From assembly GCF_002097715.1 (NCBI RefSeq), contig NZ_CP020738.1, positions 2,790,001 through 2,854,000 on the forward strand: a stretch of 64,000 nt of DNA, read 5' to 3'. The stretch is from Burkholderia ubonensis subsp. mesacidophila. Lineage in GTDB: Bacteria > Pseudomonadota > Gammaproteobacteria > Burkholderiales > Burkholderiaceae. A program made the position numbers and the translations under genes. Of this stretch, positions 8,401-16,975 are shown in pieces (position 1 is the first letter of the stretch; the number at the start of each line of letters is the position of its first letter). The notes under the pieces were generated by a model. The model saw only the letters and a list, made by a program, of their open reading frames with translations. It was not told where the DNA came from and did no database searches.

Positions 8401-9057
8401 ATGCGACGGTTTCCCTGGCTGATCGTATTCTTTCTCGGCAGTGCGCAATACGTGTCGGCGCAGCAGATGCCTGCGCAGCCGTTGCCCGCGCAACCGGCGT
8501 CCGCGCCTGCCGCTGCGGCTTCGGACGCTTCCGCGCCGCTGGCTGCCAATCAGCCGAACGAGGAAAACCGCCGCATCATCGGCTACCTGACGAAGAAGTT
8601 CGGCCTCGCCAGGGAAAAGGCCACGAAGCTCGCCGACATCGTGAACGCCACCGCGACGAAATACGCGCTGCCGCCGGCGCTCGTCTACGCGATCATCTCG
8701 ATCGAATCGCGCTTCCAGGAAAAGGCGCGCGGCGGAGGCGGCGCGACCGGGCTGATGCAGGTGGTGCCCAGCGCGCACCGCGGGCTGCTGCGCAACGTGA
8801 AGGACCTGACCGAGCCGAACGCCAACGTCAATGCGGGCTCGGCGATCCTGTCCGGCTACGTGAAGGCCGCCGGCGGCGACATCGGCGCCGCGCTGAAGAG
8901 CTACGGCGGCACGCACGCGTATGCGTCGAAAGTGCTGCAACGCGTCGAGTCGTTCCGGTTCGTGCTCGAGCCGCGCGACGATGCGAACGCGGGCATGATC
9001 CCGGTGAGCGCGCCGGCGTCGGACGTTCGGGCGGTGTCCGTGCGCGATTCCCGGTAA
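8401..9057 (+). CDS. Lytic transglycosylase (SLT domain), exported
   Basis: A 218-residue exported murein hydrolase. A signal peptide (MRRFPWLIVFFLGSAQYVSA) is followed by a Pro/Ala/Gln linker and an SLT domain from about residue 80. The catalytic Glu is in AIISIESRF, followed by ATGLMQVVPSA, which is the GLMQ motif of the family, and by a late SYGGTHAYASKVL motif. It cleaves glycan strands in the periplasm with 1,6-anhydro product formation. The frame opens further upstream, but the ATG at 8401 is the only start that gives a signal peptide. It converges with the next gene. Confidence 0.85.
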   Translation: MRRFPWLIVFFLGSAQYVSAQQMPAQPLPAQPASAPAAAASDASAPLAANQPNEENRRIIGYLTKKFGLAREKATKLADIVNATATKYALPPALVYAIISIESRFQEKARGGGGATGLMQVVPSAHRGLLRNVKDLTEPNANVNAGSAILSGYVKAAGGDIGAALKSYGGTHAYASKVLQRVESFRFVLEPRDDANAGMIPVSAPASDVRAVSVRDSR

Positions 9058-9082
9058 CGCGACACCGCCCTCGACCCCGCGC

Positions 9083-10233
9083 TCAGCTACCCGAGCCGCC
9101 CACCGTCCGGATGCTGTGCCACTGCCCCTGCTCGACGCGGAACAGCGTATACGGCGGCTTGATCAGGTCGCCTCGCTCGTCGAACGAGATCTTCCCCTTC
9201 ACGCCCGTGACCGACACGCTCGGCATGCTCTGCACGATCTTGCCGCGATCGAGCGAATCGGCCTTGCGGATCGCCGCGATCATCGCCAGCGCCGCGTCGT
9301 ACGCAAACGGCGCATACAGCTCGACGTCCTGGTTGAAGCGCGCCTTGTAGCGCTGCGCGAACGCCTGCGCCGACGGCAGCTTGTCGAGCGCCGGCCCCGG
9401 CTCCAGGTCCTGCGTGCCTTCGCCCGAGCTTCCGGCAATCTTCAGGAATGCGTTGCTTTTCAATGCGCCCGCGCCGAACAGCTGCGCACGAATGCCGAGC
9501 GAGCGCATCTGCTTGACGAGCATCGCGCCCTGCTCGTCGAGCCCGCCGAAGAACAGCAGGTCGATGTTGTCGCTCTTCAGCGTCGTCAGGATGCCGCGGA
9601 AATCGACCGCCTTGTCGTTCGTGTATTCACGGCTGACGACGGTGCCGTGCGCTTCCTTCACGCCTTTCTCGAACGCGTCGGCCAGCCCCTGTCCGAACGC
9701 GGTGCGGTCGTCGATGATGCCGATCCGCTTCGCCTTCAGCTGCTCGACCGCGAAGCGGCCCGCGACCACGCCGCCGATCCCGTCGTGTCCCATCGTGCGG
9801 AACACGTTCTTGAAGCCCTGCATCGTCAGCTGCGGATTCGTCGAGCCGGGCGTGATCATCACGACGTTCGCCTGCCGATACACGGCCGACGCCGGAATGC
9901 TGCAGCCCGAGTTGTAATGCCCGATCACGCCGGCCACGCCATCGTCGACGAGCTTCTGCCCGACCTGGATCGCGACGCGCGGATCGGCCTGGTCGTCCTG
10001 CACGTCGAGCACGTACTGCACCGGCTTGCCGCCGATCGTCGGGTGCTTCGCGTTTTCCTCGTCGAGCGCGAGCTGCGCACCGTATTGCAGATCCTTGCCG
10101 ACCCGCGCGACCGGGCCCGTCAGCGGGCCGGCGAAGCCGATCTTGACGGTCTGGACACCGCCCCATGCGCGGACGCGGCGGCCGTGCCGATCGAGCAGAC
10201 CGCCAGCCATATCAGCCAGTTACGACGATTCAT
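9083..10233 (-). pseudogene. Branched-chain amino acid ABC transporter binding protein (LivJ-like), signal peptide out of frame
   Basis: The mature domain (VQTVKIGFAGPLTGPVARVGKDLQYGAQLALDEEN onward, ~365 residues) is an intact Leu/Ile/Val-binding protein of the type I periplasmic fold. Its signal peptide is in another frame: an ATG at 10233 with a strong AAGGAGG site encodes MNRRNWLIWLAVCSIGTAAA followed by SAHG, then the frame is lost. Adding one G to the G4 run at 10161-10164 (minus strand) would join the two as ...SAHGGVQTVKIG. The in-frame start at 10210 would give a non-exported protein. Either a genuine one-base loss in a G-tract or a sequencing error explains this; the mature sequence shows no other damage. 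Confidence 0.65.
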
Positions 10234-10351
10234 GATGCCTCCTTGCGGTGATTGAAGTCGCGGGTCGTCATCCGTGCGACCGGCCGCTTCGATCGCGACG
10301 CCTCGAAGCTGTATCGGGAGCCGGGCGGCCGGCCCTCCCCGGCGGACCGCG

Positions 10352-11581
10352 TCAGAAACGCGCGGCCCGGTATGGCGTCAGGTCGAGCGGCGGCGCGCGC
10401 TGCGCGACCAGGTCCGCGACGATCCGTCCGCTGACGCCGGCCAGCGTCACGCCGAGGTGCTGATGGCCGAATGCATAGATCACGCGCTCGCTGCGCCGCG
10501 CCCGGCCCAGCACCGGCACGCCGTCCGGCAGCGTCGGGCGAAAGCCGAGCCAGCTGCGCGTCGGCGCGCCGAGCGTCGGCAACGCCTCGCGCGCGGAACG
10601 CGCGAGCAGGTCGACGAGCGCCGGGTTCTTGCCGGCGCGCAACCCGCCCAGCTCGACCGTGCCGGCCGCGCGCAGCCCCTCGTCGAGCGGCGTCATGTAG
10701 AAGCCGCGCTCGGCCCAGCCGACCGGCCGCGACACGACCTGCTCGCGATCCGCGAACTGCACGTGATAGCCGCGCTCGGTGTCGAGCGGCACGCGGTCGC
10801 CGCACGCCGCCGCGAACGGCGCGGAACGCGCGCCCGCCGCGATCACGACATGGTCGAACGTCCGCGTCGCGCCGCCGGCCAGCACCCGCACGCCGTCGCC
10901 CGCCGGCGCGACGTGCTCGACGTTCGCGCGTTCGAGCGTCACGCCGCCCTCCGCCAGATGCGCGAACAGCGCGCCAAGAAAGCCGTGCGGATCCGAGAAA
11001 TGCCAGCTGCCGCCGAACAGCACGCCGCGCGCGAAGATCGGCGCGAGCGCCGGCTCCAGCCGGCGAACCCCGGCCGCATCGAGCGTCTCGAACGCGACGC
11101 CGAACCGTCGCCGCAACTCGAGCGCCGGCTGCGCCGCGTCGAACGACGCCTGCCGCGCGTACAGGTACAGGCATTCGCGCGGCCGCACGAATGCGGCGAG
11201 CCGCGGCGCGTCGAGCAGCGGCGCATAGCCGTCGCGGGCGAGCGCGAGCAGCGCGGCCAGTGCGCCCGCGCTGCGCAGGTGGCGCGCCGGCAGCGACGCG
11301 ATCAGGAAGCGGATCAGCCACGGCGCGCCGCGCAGCAGGTACGGCCAGCGGATCCGCAGCGGGCTGTCGCGCCCGCACAGGTAGTGCGGGATCGCGCCGA
11401 ACACCGACGGACTGTTCGGCGGCACGCACGCATAGGGCGCAAAGGTCGCCGCATTGCCGAACGACGCGCCCTCGCCGATGCCGGCCGCGTCGAACAGCGT
11501 CACGCGATGCCCGTCGCGCTGCAGCCAGGCCGCCGCACCGAGGCCGATGAAGCCCGCTCCGACAATCGCGACGTTCGCCAT
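10352..11581 (-). CDS. FAD-dependent D-amino acid dehydrogenase-like oxidoreductase (DadA family)
   Basis: A 409-residue DAO-fold flavoprotein. The N-terminal dinucleotide motif VAIVGAGFIGLGAAAWLQ is followed by EGASFGNAATFAPYACVPP, resembling DadA (GTSYANGGQ-type loop). The C-terminal FAD motif includes VIYAFGHQHLGVTLAG. Such enzymes deaminate D-amino acids or secondary amines and pass electrons to the respiratory chain. The ATG at 11581 has a GGAAGGAGG site. It diverges from a MocR regulator, which by position probably controls it. The natural substrate is unknown. Confidence 0.8.
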   Translation of the reverse strand: MANVAIVGAGFIGLGAAAWLQRDGHRVTLFDAAGIGEGASFGNAATFAPYACVPPNSPSVFGAIPHYLCGRDSPLRIRWPYLLRGAPWLIRFLIASLPARHLRSAGALAALLALARDGYAPLLDAPRLAAFVRPRECLYLYARQASFDAAQPALELRRRFGVAFETLDAAGVRRLEPALAPIFARGVLFGGSWHFSDPHGFLGALFAHLAEGGVTLERANVEHVAPAGDGVRVLAGGATRTFDHVVIAAGARSAPFAAACGDRVPLDTERGYHVQFADREQVVSRPVGWAERGFYMTPLDEGLRAAGTVELGGLRAGKNPALVDLLARSAREALPTLGAPTRSWLGFRPTLPDGVPVLGRARRSERVIYAFGHQHLGVTLAGVSGRIVADLVAQRAPPLDLTPYRAARF

Positions 11582-11608
11582 GACCGCCCTCCTTCCGGAC
11601 CTAAAAAA

Positions 11609-11827
11609 CACACAAAGATGGAATCAAGAATCACACATTGGATTTTTGTGTGCAATCAAAATTGCATTGTGTGGGGCCGGTGTTTACCCGATCGGATTTT
11701 CTTCTAAATGTCTGATTTTTATGATGATGTTTGACGTAACCGGGGTGTCGGATACAATCGCTGCAGGCAAACGCATCAGACAAACGCTTTTTGTGTGGCA
11801 CAAGGCGACAGATGGCATCAGACAAAC
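11609..11827. promoter_or_regulatory. Divergent control region of DadA-like/MocR pair with repeated motifs
   Basis: This AT-rich stretch stands out from its surroundings. It holds the palindrome TGCAAT-caaa-ATTGCA (11651-11666), several GTGTG/CACAC copies around it, and three copies of ATCAGACA: two direct (in GCATCAGACAAAC at 11773-11785 and 11815-11827, spaced 42 bp, four helical turns) and one inverted (11709-11716). MocR/GabR regulators are known to bind direct repeats near their own promoters, so these are candidate operator elements for both divergent genes. The last copy overlaps the MocR start codon region. Confidence 0.5.
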
Positions 11828-13218
11828 ATTCCGACACGCGCGGCAACGGCACGCCGGCGAAGCGCCCGACCTACGTCGAGGTGTCGAGTTCGATCGAGGA
11901 AGAGATCCGCAGCGGCACGTACCCGCCGGGCAGCCGTCTTCCGCCGCAGCGTCAACTCGCGACCGAGCTAGGCATCAACGTATCAACCGTGTCCCGTGCG
12001 TACAAGGAACTGCAGTTGCGCGGCCTCGTGATCGGCAGCAAGCGCCGCGGGTCGCTCGTCACCGGCGGCGCGATGCCGAGCATCGAGCCTGCGCGCACGG
12101 CGCTCGCCGCCGGCAGCGGCCCGCTCGACCTGACCGTGAACCGGCCGGCCACCGGCGAATTCCTGGCGTGTCTCGCGCAGACCCTCGGCACACTGCCGGG
12201 CGACCCGCGCTTCGCGTCGCTGCAGGAGTACCAGCCGCCGCAAGGCCCCGACTGGGCGCGCGCGGCCGGCGCGCAATGGCTCGCCGCGCCGGGCTTTGCG
12301 CCGTCGCGCGACCGGATCGTCGTGACGAGCGGCGCGCAGCATGGCCTGTATGCGGTGTTGAACAGCCTGATCGGCACCGACGGCGTGATCGTCGCGGACC
12401 GGCTCACGTACTACGGGCTCAAGGCGCTCGCGCCGGTGTTCCAGTTCGAGATCGTCAGCGCGCCGGCCGACGACGACGGCCTGCTTCCCGACGAGATCGA
12501 GCGGATCTGCCAGCGCGTGCCGGTGAAGGCGATCTTTGTCGTGCCGAACCTGCAGAATCCGACCGTCACGACGATGAGTCTCGAGCGACGCATGGCGCTC
12601 GTCGACGTCGCTCGACGTTATCGGGTCACGATCATCGAGGACGACGTGTACGGCCCGCTCGTGCGCGACCGGCTGCCGACGATCGCGGGGCTTTGTCCGG
12701 AGCTGACGTTCCATATCGGCGCGACGTCGAAGATTCTCGCGCCCGGCCTGCGGCTCGGCTATCTGTGCTGCCCGCAGGACAGCGTCGCGCTGTGCGCGGA
12801 AGCGGTGCGCACGACCGCGTGGATGCCCGCGCCGATGTCGATGCTGATCGCGACCGCGTGGATCGAGAACGGCACTGCCGAGCGGATCATGAACGCGCAG
12901 TTGGCGGAGATCCGCGCGCGCGTGGACCTCGCTCGGGAGCTGTTGCCGGCCGGGCACCTGAAGTCCGATCCCGCCTGCATGTTCGTGTGGCTGCGGTTGC
13001 CGCCGCCGTGGCGCGCGGACGATTTCGCCGCGAACGCGAAGGCGCGCGGCGTGGTGGTGATGCCGTCGTCGGCGTTCGCGGTGGATCGGGCCGAGATCGA
13101 GCATGGGGTGCGGATCAACCTTGCCTGTGCGGCAACGCGTGATCAGCTCGTCAACGGGCTGCGGATTCTGGCGGGGACGTTGAAGGATCGGCCACGGGCG
13201 TTGTTCGGGTCGATTTGA
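11812..13218 (+). CDS. MocR/GabR family transcriptional regulator (GntR HTH plus aminotransferase domain)
   Basis: A 468-residue fusion regulator. Residues ~15-85 form a GntR-type winged HTH (SRLPPQRQLATELGINVSTVSRAYKELQLRG). The remainder is a fold-type I aminotransferase-like domain with the PLP Lys in HIGATSKILAPGLRLG and preceding LQNPT and DDVYGP motifs. Such proteins use PLP or its adducts to sense amine or amino-acid metabolites. I prefer the ATG at 11812 over a TTG at 11791. It diverges from the DadA-like gene and probably regulates it and itself. Confidence 0.85.
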   Translation: MASDKHSDTRGNGTPAKRPTYVEVSSSIEEEIRSGTYPPGSRLPPQRQLATELGINVSTVSRAYKELQLRGLVIGSKRRGSLVTGGAMPSIEPARTALAAGSGPLDLTVNRPATGEFLACLAQTLGTLPGDPRFASLQEYQPPQGPDWARAAGAQWLAAPGFAPSRDRIVVTSGAQHGLYAVLNSLIGTDGVIVADRLTYYGLKALAPVFQFEIVSAPADDDGLLPDEIERICQRVPVKAIFVVPNLQNPTVTTMSLERRMALVDVARRYRVTIIEDDVYGPLVRDRLPTIAGLCPELTFHIGATSKILAPGLRLGYLCCPQDSVALCAEAVRTTAWMPAPMSMLIATAWIENGTAERIMNAQLAEIRARVDLARELLPAGHLKSDPACMFVWLRLPPPWRADDFAANAKARGVVVMPSSAFAVDRAEIEHGVRINLACAATRDQLVNGLRILAGTLKDRPRALFGSI

Positions 13219-13256
13219 GGGGGTTGATTGTCGACGGCCGTTTCGGCGCGGCGTCG

Positions 13257-13289
13257 CGGGAGATCGATCCGCTGGAGATCAATCTCCCG
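13257..13289. terminator. Convergent hairpin, possible bidirectional terminator
   Basis: CGGGAGATCGAT (13257-13268) pairs with ATCAATCTCCCG (13278-13289), with one mismatch across a 9-nt loop. It lies between the MocR stop and the convergent small gene, whose stop codon it overlaps. No clear T-tract is present on either side, so termination is a positional guess. Confidence 0.35.
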
Positions 13290-13602
13290 GCTTCTCCCAG
13301 ACCTTGAGATCCTCGACTGCTCGCTCGATGTCATCCATATCATCCTCGCCCAGCGAGTGATCGAACTTCGCGGATAGCATTTCCCTCAGCTTTGCCAGTC
13401 TCCGGGTTACCCCGCTTTCATCAATGAATCGCGTCGTCTCCAGCGAGTACGTCAAATTCACGTCGCCGGACTCGTTCCGATCGGCATGGTAATACCGCCC
13501 AATATTTCTCAGGGAAATCAGCAAATATTCGATTTCAACGAGCGCGGATAGCGCCTCATCCCCGGAGAAAACAATCTCTTCATTATTTTTCTGCACCTTC
13601 AC
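13279..13602 (-). CDS. Hypothetical protein, 107 residues
   Basis: A mainly helical acidic protein (IEYLLISLRNIGRYYHADR; many Asp/Glu near the C terminus in EDDMDDIERAVEDLKVW) without signal peptide or membrane segment. The start is a GTG at 13602, because an in-frame stop lies just upstream and no ATG is available. Its base composition is lower in GC than the neighbours, suggesting a recent arrival. Size, acidity and isolation would fit an immunity-type protein, but no toxin gene is adjacent, so I assign no function. Confidence 0.6.
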   Translation of the reverse strand: MKVQKNNEEIVFSGDEALSALVEIEYLLISLRNIGRYYHADRNESGDVNLTYSLETTRFIDESGVTRRLAKLREMLSAKFDHSLGEDDMDDIERAVEDLKVWEKPGD

Positions 13603-13954
13603 CCCGCTTTGTCATGCCCGCATTCGCCAACCCGGCATCGCCCATTTGATCGAGCGGCTGCTTGCTGTTCCGGTTGGTAGAGTAGCGAACCCGAGTCGTT
13701 TTACCGGATCGTAGCGCCGATGCCGGTTATCGTGCAGCTTCGTCCCACCGGATAAACTGTCGGCCGATCACCCCCAGCGGTTGCGGCGCGCCTGTCGCCG
13801 CCGCACAAAATATACGCTGCAAGCGCGAGTCCGCGGCATTGAACCGCCTGTCAGGTGACGGAAACTACCACTCGTTACAACAACGGGCGATACGTCGCGG
13901 ACATTGCCCCGTGGTTGGCAGGTTTCCTTAACATCAACGCAGGGATCCAGCCCT
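13603..13954. other. Intergenic region, no gene seen
   Basis: About 350 bp of lower-GC DNA between two divergent small genes. It must hold both promoters, but I cannot point to a convincing -35/-10 pair or repeat. Confidence 0.4.
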
Positions 13955-14353
13955 ATGGAGAACACGACGGAATGGCGAGGCGCGTTCAAGAACGCTGAAA
14001 TCAACGCCCTTCACGCCGAATGTTTCGAGCATCAAATTTTAGACAATGACTGGTGGTCGCAAGTCAACCGTTTCAGCCTTGGCTGGGTGTGCGTCCGTCG
14101 ATCGGGGAAGCTGATTGGTTTCGTCAACGTGGCGTGGGATGGAGGGGCCCACGCCTTTATTTTGGACGCGATGGTATCGCCTGCTTTTCAGCGTCAGGGC
14201 ATAGCAAAGAACCTGATTGCGGAGGCGGTTGGTCGGGTGAAACAAACCGGCTGCGAATGGCTCCACGTAGATTTTGAGTCGCACCTTCGACCTTTCTACG
14301 TTGGTGCTTGCGGATTCAAACCTACCGATGCGGGGCTCATCCCAATAAAGTAG
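13955..14353 (+). CDS. GNAT family N-acetyltransferase
   Basis: A 132-residue GNAT-fold acetyltransferase. Strand 4 (AFILDAMVSPAFQRQGIAKNLIAEAV) carries the acetyl-CoA pyrophosphate loop Q/RxxGxG/A as QRQGIA, and the C-terminal VDFESHLRPFYVGACGFKPT is the usual Tyr-containing strand 6-7 region. The substrate is not predictable. The ATG at 13955 follows AGGGATCCAG; an upstream in-frame start adds a non-family leader. Its GC content is lower than in flanking core genes. Confidence 0.8.
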   Translation: MENTTEWRGAFKNAEINALHAECFEHQILDNDWWSQVNRFSLGWVCVRRSGKLIGFVNVAWDGGAHAFILDAMVSPAFQRQGIAKNLIAEAVGRVKQTGCEWLHVDFESHLRPFYVGACGFKPTDAGLIPIK

Positions 14354-14651
14354 CCGGCGACGCACGGCCGCCTTGATGCTCGCAAATCGAGGGCAAAACG
14401 GCTGGAAAGGGGCGTCGATTCCACGATGTTGCTCTCCGGGTCGAACACGAACGTCTCCACGCCAAGCGACGATTGCGCGCGTGTCGGCCCACGAATCGGC
14501 GCGCGCGCACAGTCAGTGCGGACGCTCGACATTCCGCCATCGCTGACATGATCCGCGGGTCCCGGGCGGATACACTGGCGGCTGATCATTTCCGGTGGTT
14601 GTGGCAACCCTGCTGCCGCCGTCGCATAGAACGACAATCGATGGAGAACGA
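14354..14651. other. Intergenic region, no gene seen
   Basis: About 300 bp. The reverse strand can be read as a 113-residue frame containing ETFVFDPESNIVEST, faintly like a glyoxalase-fold fragment, but it overlaps the GNAT gene and lacks family context. Confidence 0.35.
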
Positions 14652-15488
14652 ATGCTGAAACGCGCGATGTTTTCGCTCCTGCTGCTGACGATCTGCGTGA
14701 TCGGACGTCACGCGGCCGCCCAGTCCACGCTCGAACTCACGACGGAAGGCAAGACCCGCACGCTCACCTCGCAGGCGTTGCTGGCGCGCCCGGATGCGAC
14801 GGAGATCCACGTGCCGCGCGATGTCGCGTACGGCAGGCCGATGACCTTCCGCGCGGTGCCGCTGGCCAGCCTGCTCGACGGCGCGGCCCTGCCTTCGGAC
14901 AGCGTGCTCGAAACGCGCGCGGCCGACGGCTTCGCCGCGCAACTGCCGATGGACCTCGCGCGCAATCGCGACGCCGCGCGCGCCGTCGCATGGCTCGCGG
15001 TGGAGGACCCGGCGCACCCCTGGCCGAAGCTGCCGGGCAAGCCGGTCAGCGCCGGACCGTTCTACCTGATCTGGGTCGGCAAGCAAGCGTCATCCGTCCG
15101 CAACGAGCAATGGCCTTTCCAGATCGTGCATCTCGAGATGCAACAGTCGCCCGTCGCGCGCTGGCCGGCCCTTGCCGTCGATCCGGCGCTGCCGGCCACC
15201 GATCCGGCCCGCGCGGGCCAGAGCCTGTTCATCACGCAATGTTTCGCATGCCATCGGCTCGACGGCGCGGGCAGCGCGAACACCGGCCCCGACCTCGACG
15301 CGCCGATGAATCCGGTCGATTACTTCCAGCCCGCCGCGCTGCACCGCTACATTCGCAATCCGGCTTCGGTTCGGGACTGGCCCGGGCGGGCCATGCCGGC
15401 GTTCTCGCCGGATCAGCTGAGCGATCGCGAGATCGATCTGATCGTCGCGTATCTCGGGTACATGGCGCGGCGCAAGGCGGGGAAGTAG
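14652..15488 (+). CDS. Exported c-type cytochrome with N-terminal oxidoreductase-like domain
   Basis: A 278-residue exported protein. The signal peptide MLKRAMFSLLLLTICVIG ends near HAAA. Residues ~25-165 resemble a molybdopterin-sulfite-oxidase-like or YdhW-type beta domain (PMTFRAVPLASLLDGA, FYLIWVGKQAS) without cofactor residues I can assign. Residues ~180-278 form a mono-haem cytochrome c with CFACH at about 202-206 and a distal Met in GRAMPAFSPDQL. It should act as a periplasmic electron carrier. The ATG at 14652 follows GGAGAACGA. The gene stands alone, so its redox partner is unknown. Confidence 0.72.
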   Translation: MLKRAMFSLLLLTICVIGRHAAAQSTLELTTEGKTRTLTSQALLARPDATEIHVPRDVAYGRPMTFRAVPLASLLDGAALPSDSVLETRAADGFAAQLPMDLARNRDAARAVAWLAVEDPAHPWPKLPGKPVSAGPFYLIWVGKQASSVRNEQWPFQIVHLEMQQSPVARWPALAVDPALPATDPARAGQSLFITQCFACHRLDGAGSANTGPDLDAPMNPVDYFQPAALHRYIRNPASVRDWPGRAMPAFSPDQLSDREIDLIVAYLGYMARRKAGK

Positions 15489-15624
15489 GACGTCCCGGCG
15501 ACTGCGGCGCTTCGAATGTTCTTACGATCAGATAGAAGCCGTCGCGGCCCGGGTCGGCAATCTTGTAATCCAGGCGGTGCAACTTATACTTCGATCCAAG
15601 CGGCGAACATCGAAGGTGAGGATC

Positions 15625-16452
15625 ATGACGACCATTCCAGTCACGATTTTCGAGTTCGACGCCGTGTATCCCGAGCGGGCCGCGCAAGAGCAGGCAGACA
15701 AGAAGAAACTCAATGCCTTCGGGATGTTTGCAAAATTCAATCCGTTGAAACACCCCAAGGACGACACGGTGCTGGCAGGGCAAAGCGTGCTTCGCTACGA
15801 GCCCTTCTGGAAGGTCGAAGCCATCCGCAATGTCGACTATACCTGCCAGGTAAACTACCCGATTACCATACTCAATCCCTATGCCCGGCAAGTGTCCTTG
15901 AGCGACAGTGATTTCGACGTGATCGATAGCGCGGACAAAAGAAAAATAGAAATCCCCGCTGTCGAGCATTGCATCCGGTCATTGAAGGTCAGCGCCTTTC
16001 GGGATGCTTTGGAGCGGGATATTCCCGGGTCGACGCTGAGCGCATACCTTGCGAAATACGCGCATCACGAAGTCGTCGCGATGGACAATCCCGAAGCATT
16101 GCGGCCCAAATTGACCATCGTGTCCGTCGTTCAGGAAACCCTCGCTCAACTGCAGGGGCAAGCGATCAACGCCACGGAAATCGTCAATGACGAGACGGTG
16201 TTTTACGCACTTTGCCTTTACTACCGGCCGGTCTATGCGTTCGAATTCATCTGGTCGGCCGGGGACCGACGGGGCGTTATCGAGGTCAACGGCTTGACCG
16301 GCGAAACCGATGAAAACGGTCAATGGTTCCGCGAAAAACTGGATCGTGTATTGACCAGGGAAATGCTCATCGAGGCAGCCTCCGAACTTGCGGGCGCGTT
16401 GGTGCCTGGCGGCGGATTCGTGGTCAAGGCAATCAGCAAGATCGCATCCTGA
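15625..16452 (+). CDS. Hypothetical protein, 275 residues
   Basis: I do not recognise this protein. It has no signal peptide. The central part is soluble (EPFWKVEAIRNVDYTCQVNYPI; YYRPVYAFEFIWSAGDRRGVIEVNGLTGE), with the Tyr/Trp-rich FEFIW segment and a following NG turn. The C terminus ends in a Gly/Ala-rich amphipathic stretch (ASELAGALVPGGGFVVKAISKI). The ATG at 15625 follows AAGGTGAGG. Its GC content is somewhat lower than the window average. The lone position gives no functional clue. Confidence 0.6.
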   Translation: MTTIPVTIFEFDAVYPERAAQEQADKKKLNAFGMFAKFNPLKHPKDDTVLAGQSVLRYEPFWKVEAIRNVDYTCQVNYPITILNPYARQVSLSDSDFDVIDSADKRKIEIPAVEHCIRSLKVSAFRDALERDIPGSTLSAYLAKYAHHEVVAMDNPEALRPKLTIVSVVQETLAQLQGQAINATEIVNDETVFYALCLYYRPVYAFEFIWSAGDRRGVIEVNGLTGETDENGQWFREKLDRVLTREMLIEAASELAGALVPGGGFVVKAISKIAS

Positions 16453-16534
16453 CGGCCGGGCCACGACCCTAGATCGTCGCAGTGCGAACTGCCGTTGCCG
16501 TGCGAAACGCACCGACTTGCGATCCGCACGCCCG

Positions 16535-16975
16535 TCAAATCCGCCCGACCTCCCCCGTCCACCGCAGATAATCCCCCCGCGTCCAGTCGAGCGACACGCC
16601 GACGCGCTTCGTCCCCGGCCGGATCTTCGGCTTGTGCACCGACAGCGTCAGCGTCTCCAGCGCCGGCCATTCGCGAAACGACAGCACCGCGATCTCGGCG
16701 ACCAGCGTCTCGAGCAGCCGCGTATGCGGCTTGTGCGCGAGAAACGCCGCCACCCGCGCGCAATACCCGTCGTAGTCGATCCACGCCCCCGCCTCGCTCG
16801 GCTCGCAGCGATACCCGAGCTGCGCATCGATCACGATCGGCTGCGGCGCGTCATGCTCGTGCGCATGGATGCCGATCCGCGCCGGCACCTTCAGTTCGTC
16901 GACGAACACGCTCCAGCCGCGCCCTCGCAGGCGCGGCGCGTCGATCGACACGAACGGTTCGTCGACCGGCTTCAT
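16535..16975 (-). CDS. folB: Dihydroneopterin aldolase-like protein (FolB family)
   Basis: A 146-residue T-fold protein. The strand-helix pattern ARIGIHAHEHDAPQPIVIDAQLGY, then IDYDGYCARV, LLETLVAEIAVL and LSVHKPKI, matches FolB: the Glu in HEHDA, the Tyr in YDGY and the Lys in KPKI occupy the positions of the known catalytic residues. FolB cleaves 7,8-dihydroneopterin to 6-hydroxymethyldihydropterin on the folate pathway. Its ATG overlaps the soxG stop (ATGA), so it is coupled to sarcosine oxidase, a folate-dependent enzyme. It is probably an extra copy supporting folate supply (inference). Confidence 0.78.
   Translation of the reverse strand: MKPVDEPFVSIDAPRLRGRGWSVFVDELKVPARIGIHAHEHDAPQPIVIDAQLGYRCEPSEAGAWIDYDGYCARVAAFLAHKPHTRLLETLVAEIAVLSFREWPALETLTLSVHKPKIRPGTKRVGVSLDWTRGDYLRWTGEVGRI

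Noticed and set aside
14296..14637. 113-codon minus-strand frame with ETFVFDPESNIVEST
   Set aside because: It overlaps the GNAT gene, lacks a ribosome site and has only a faint likeness to a glyoxalase fragment.
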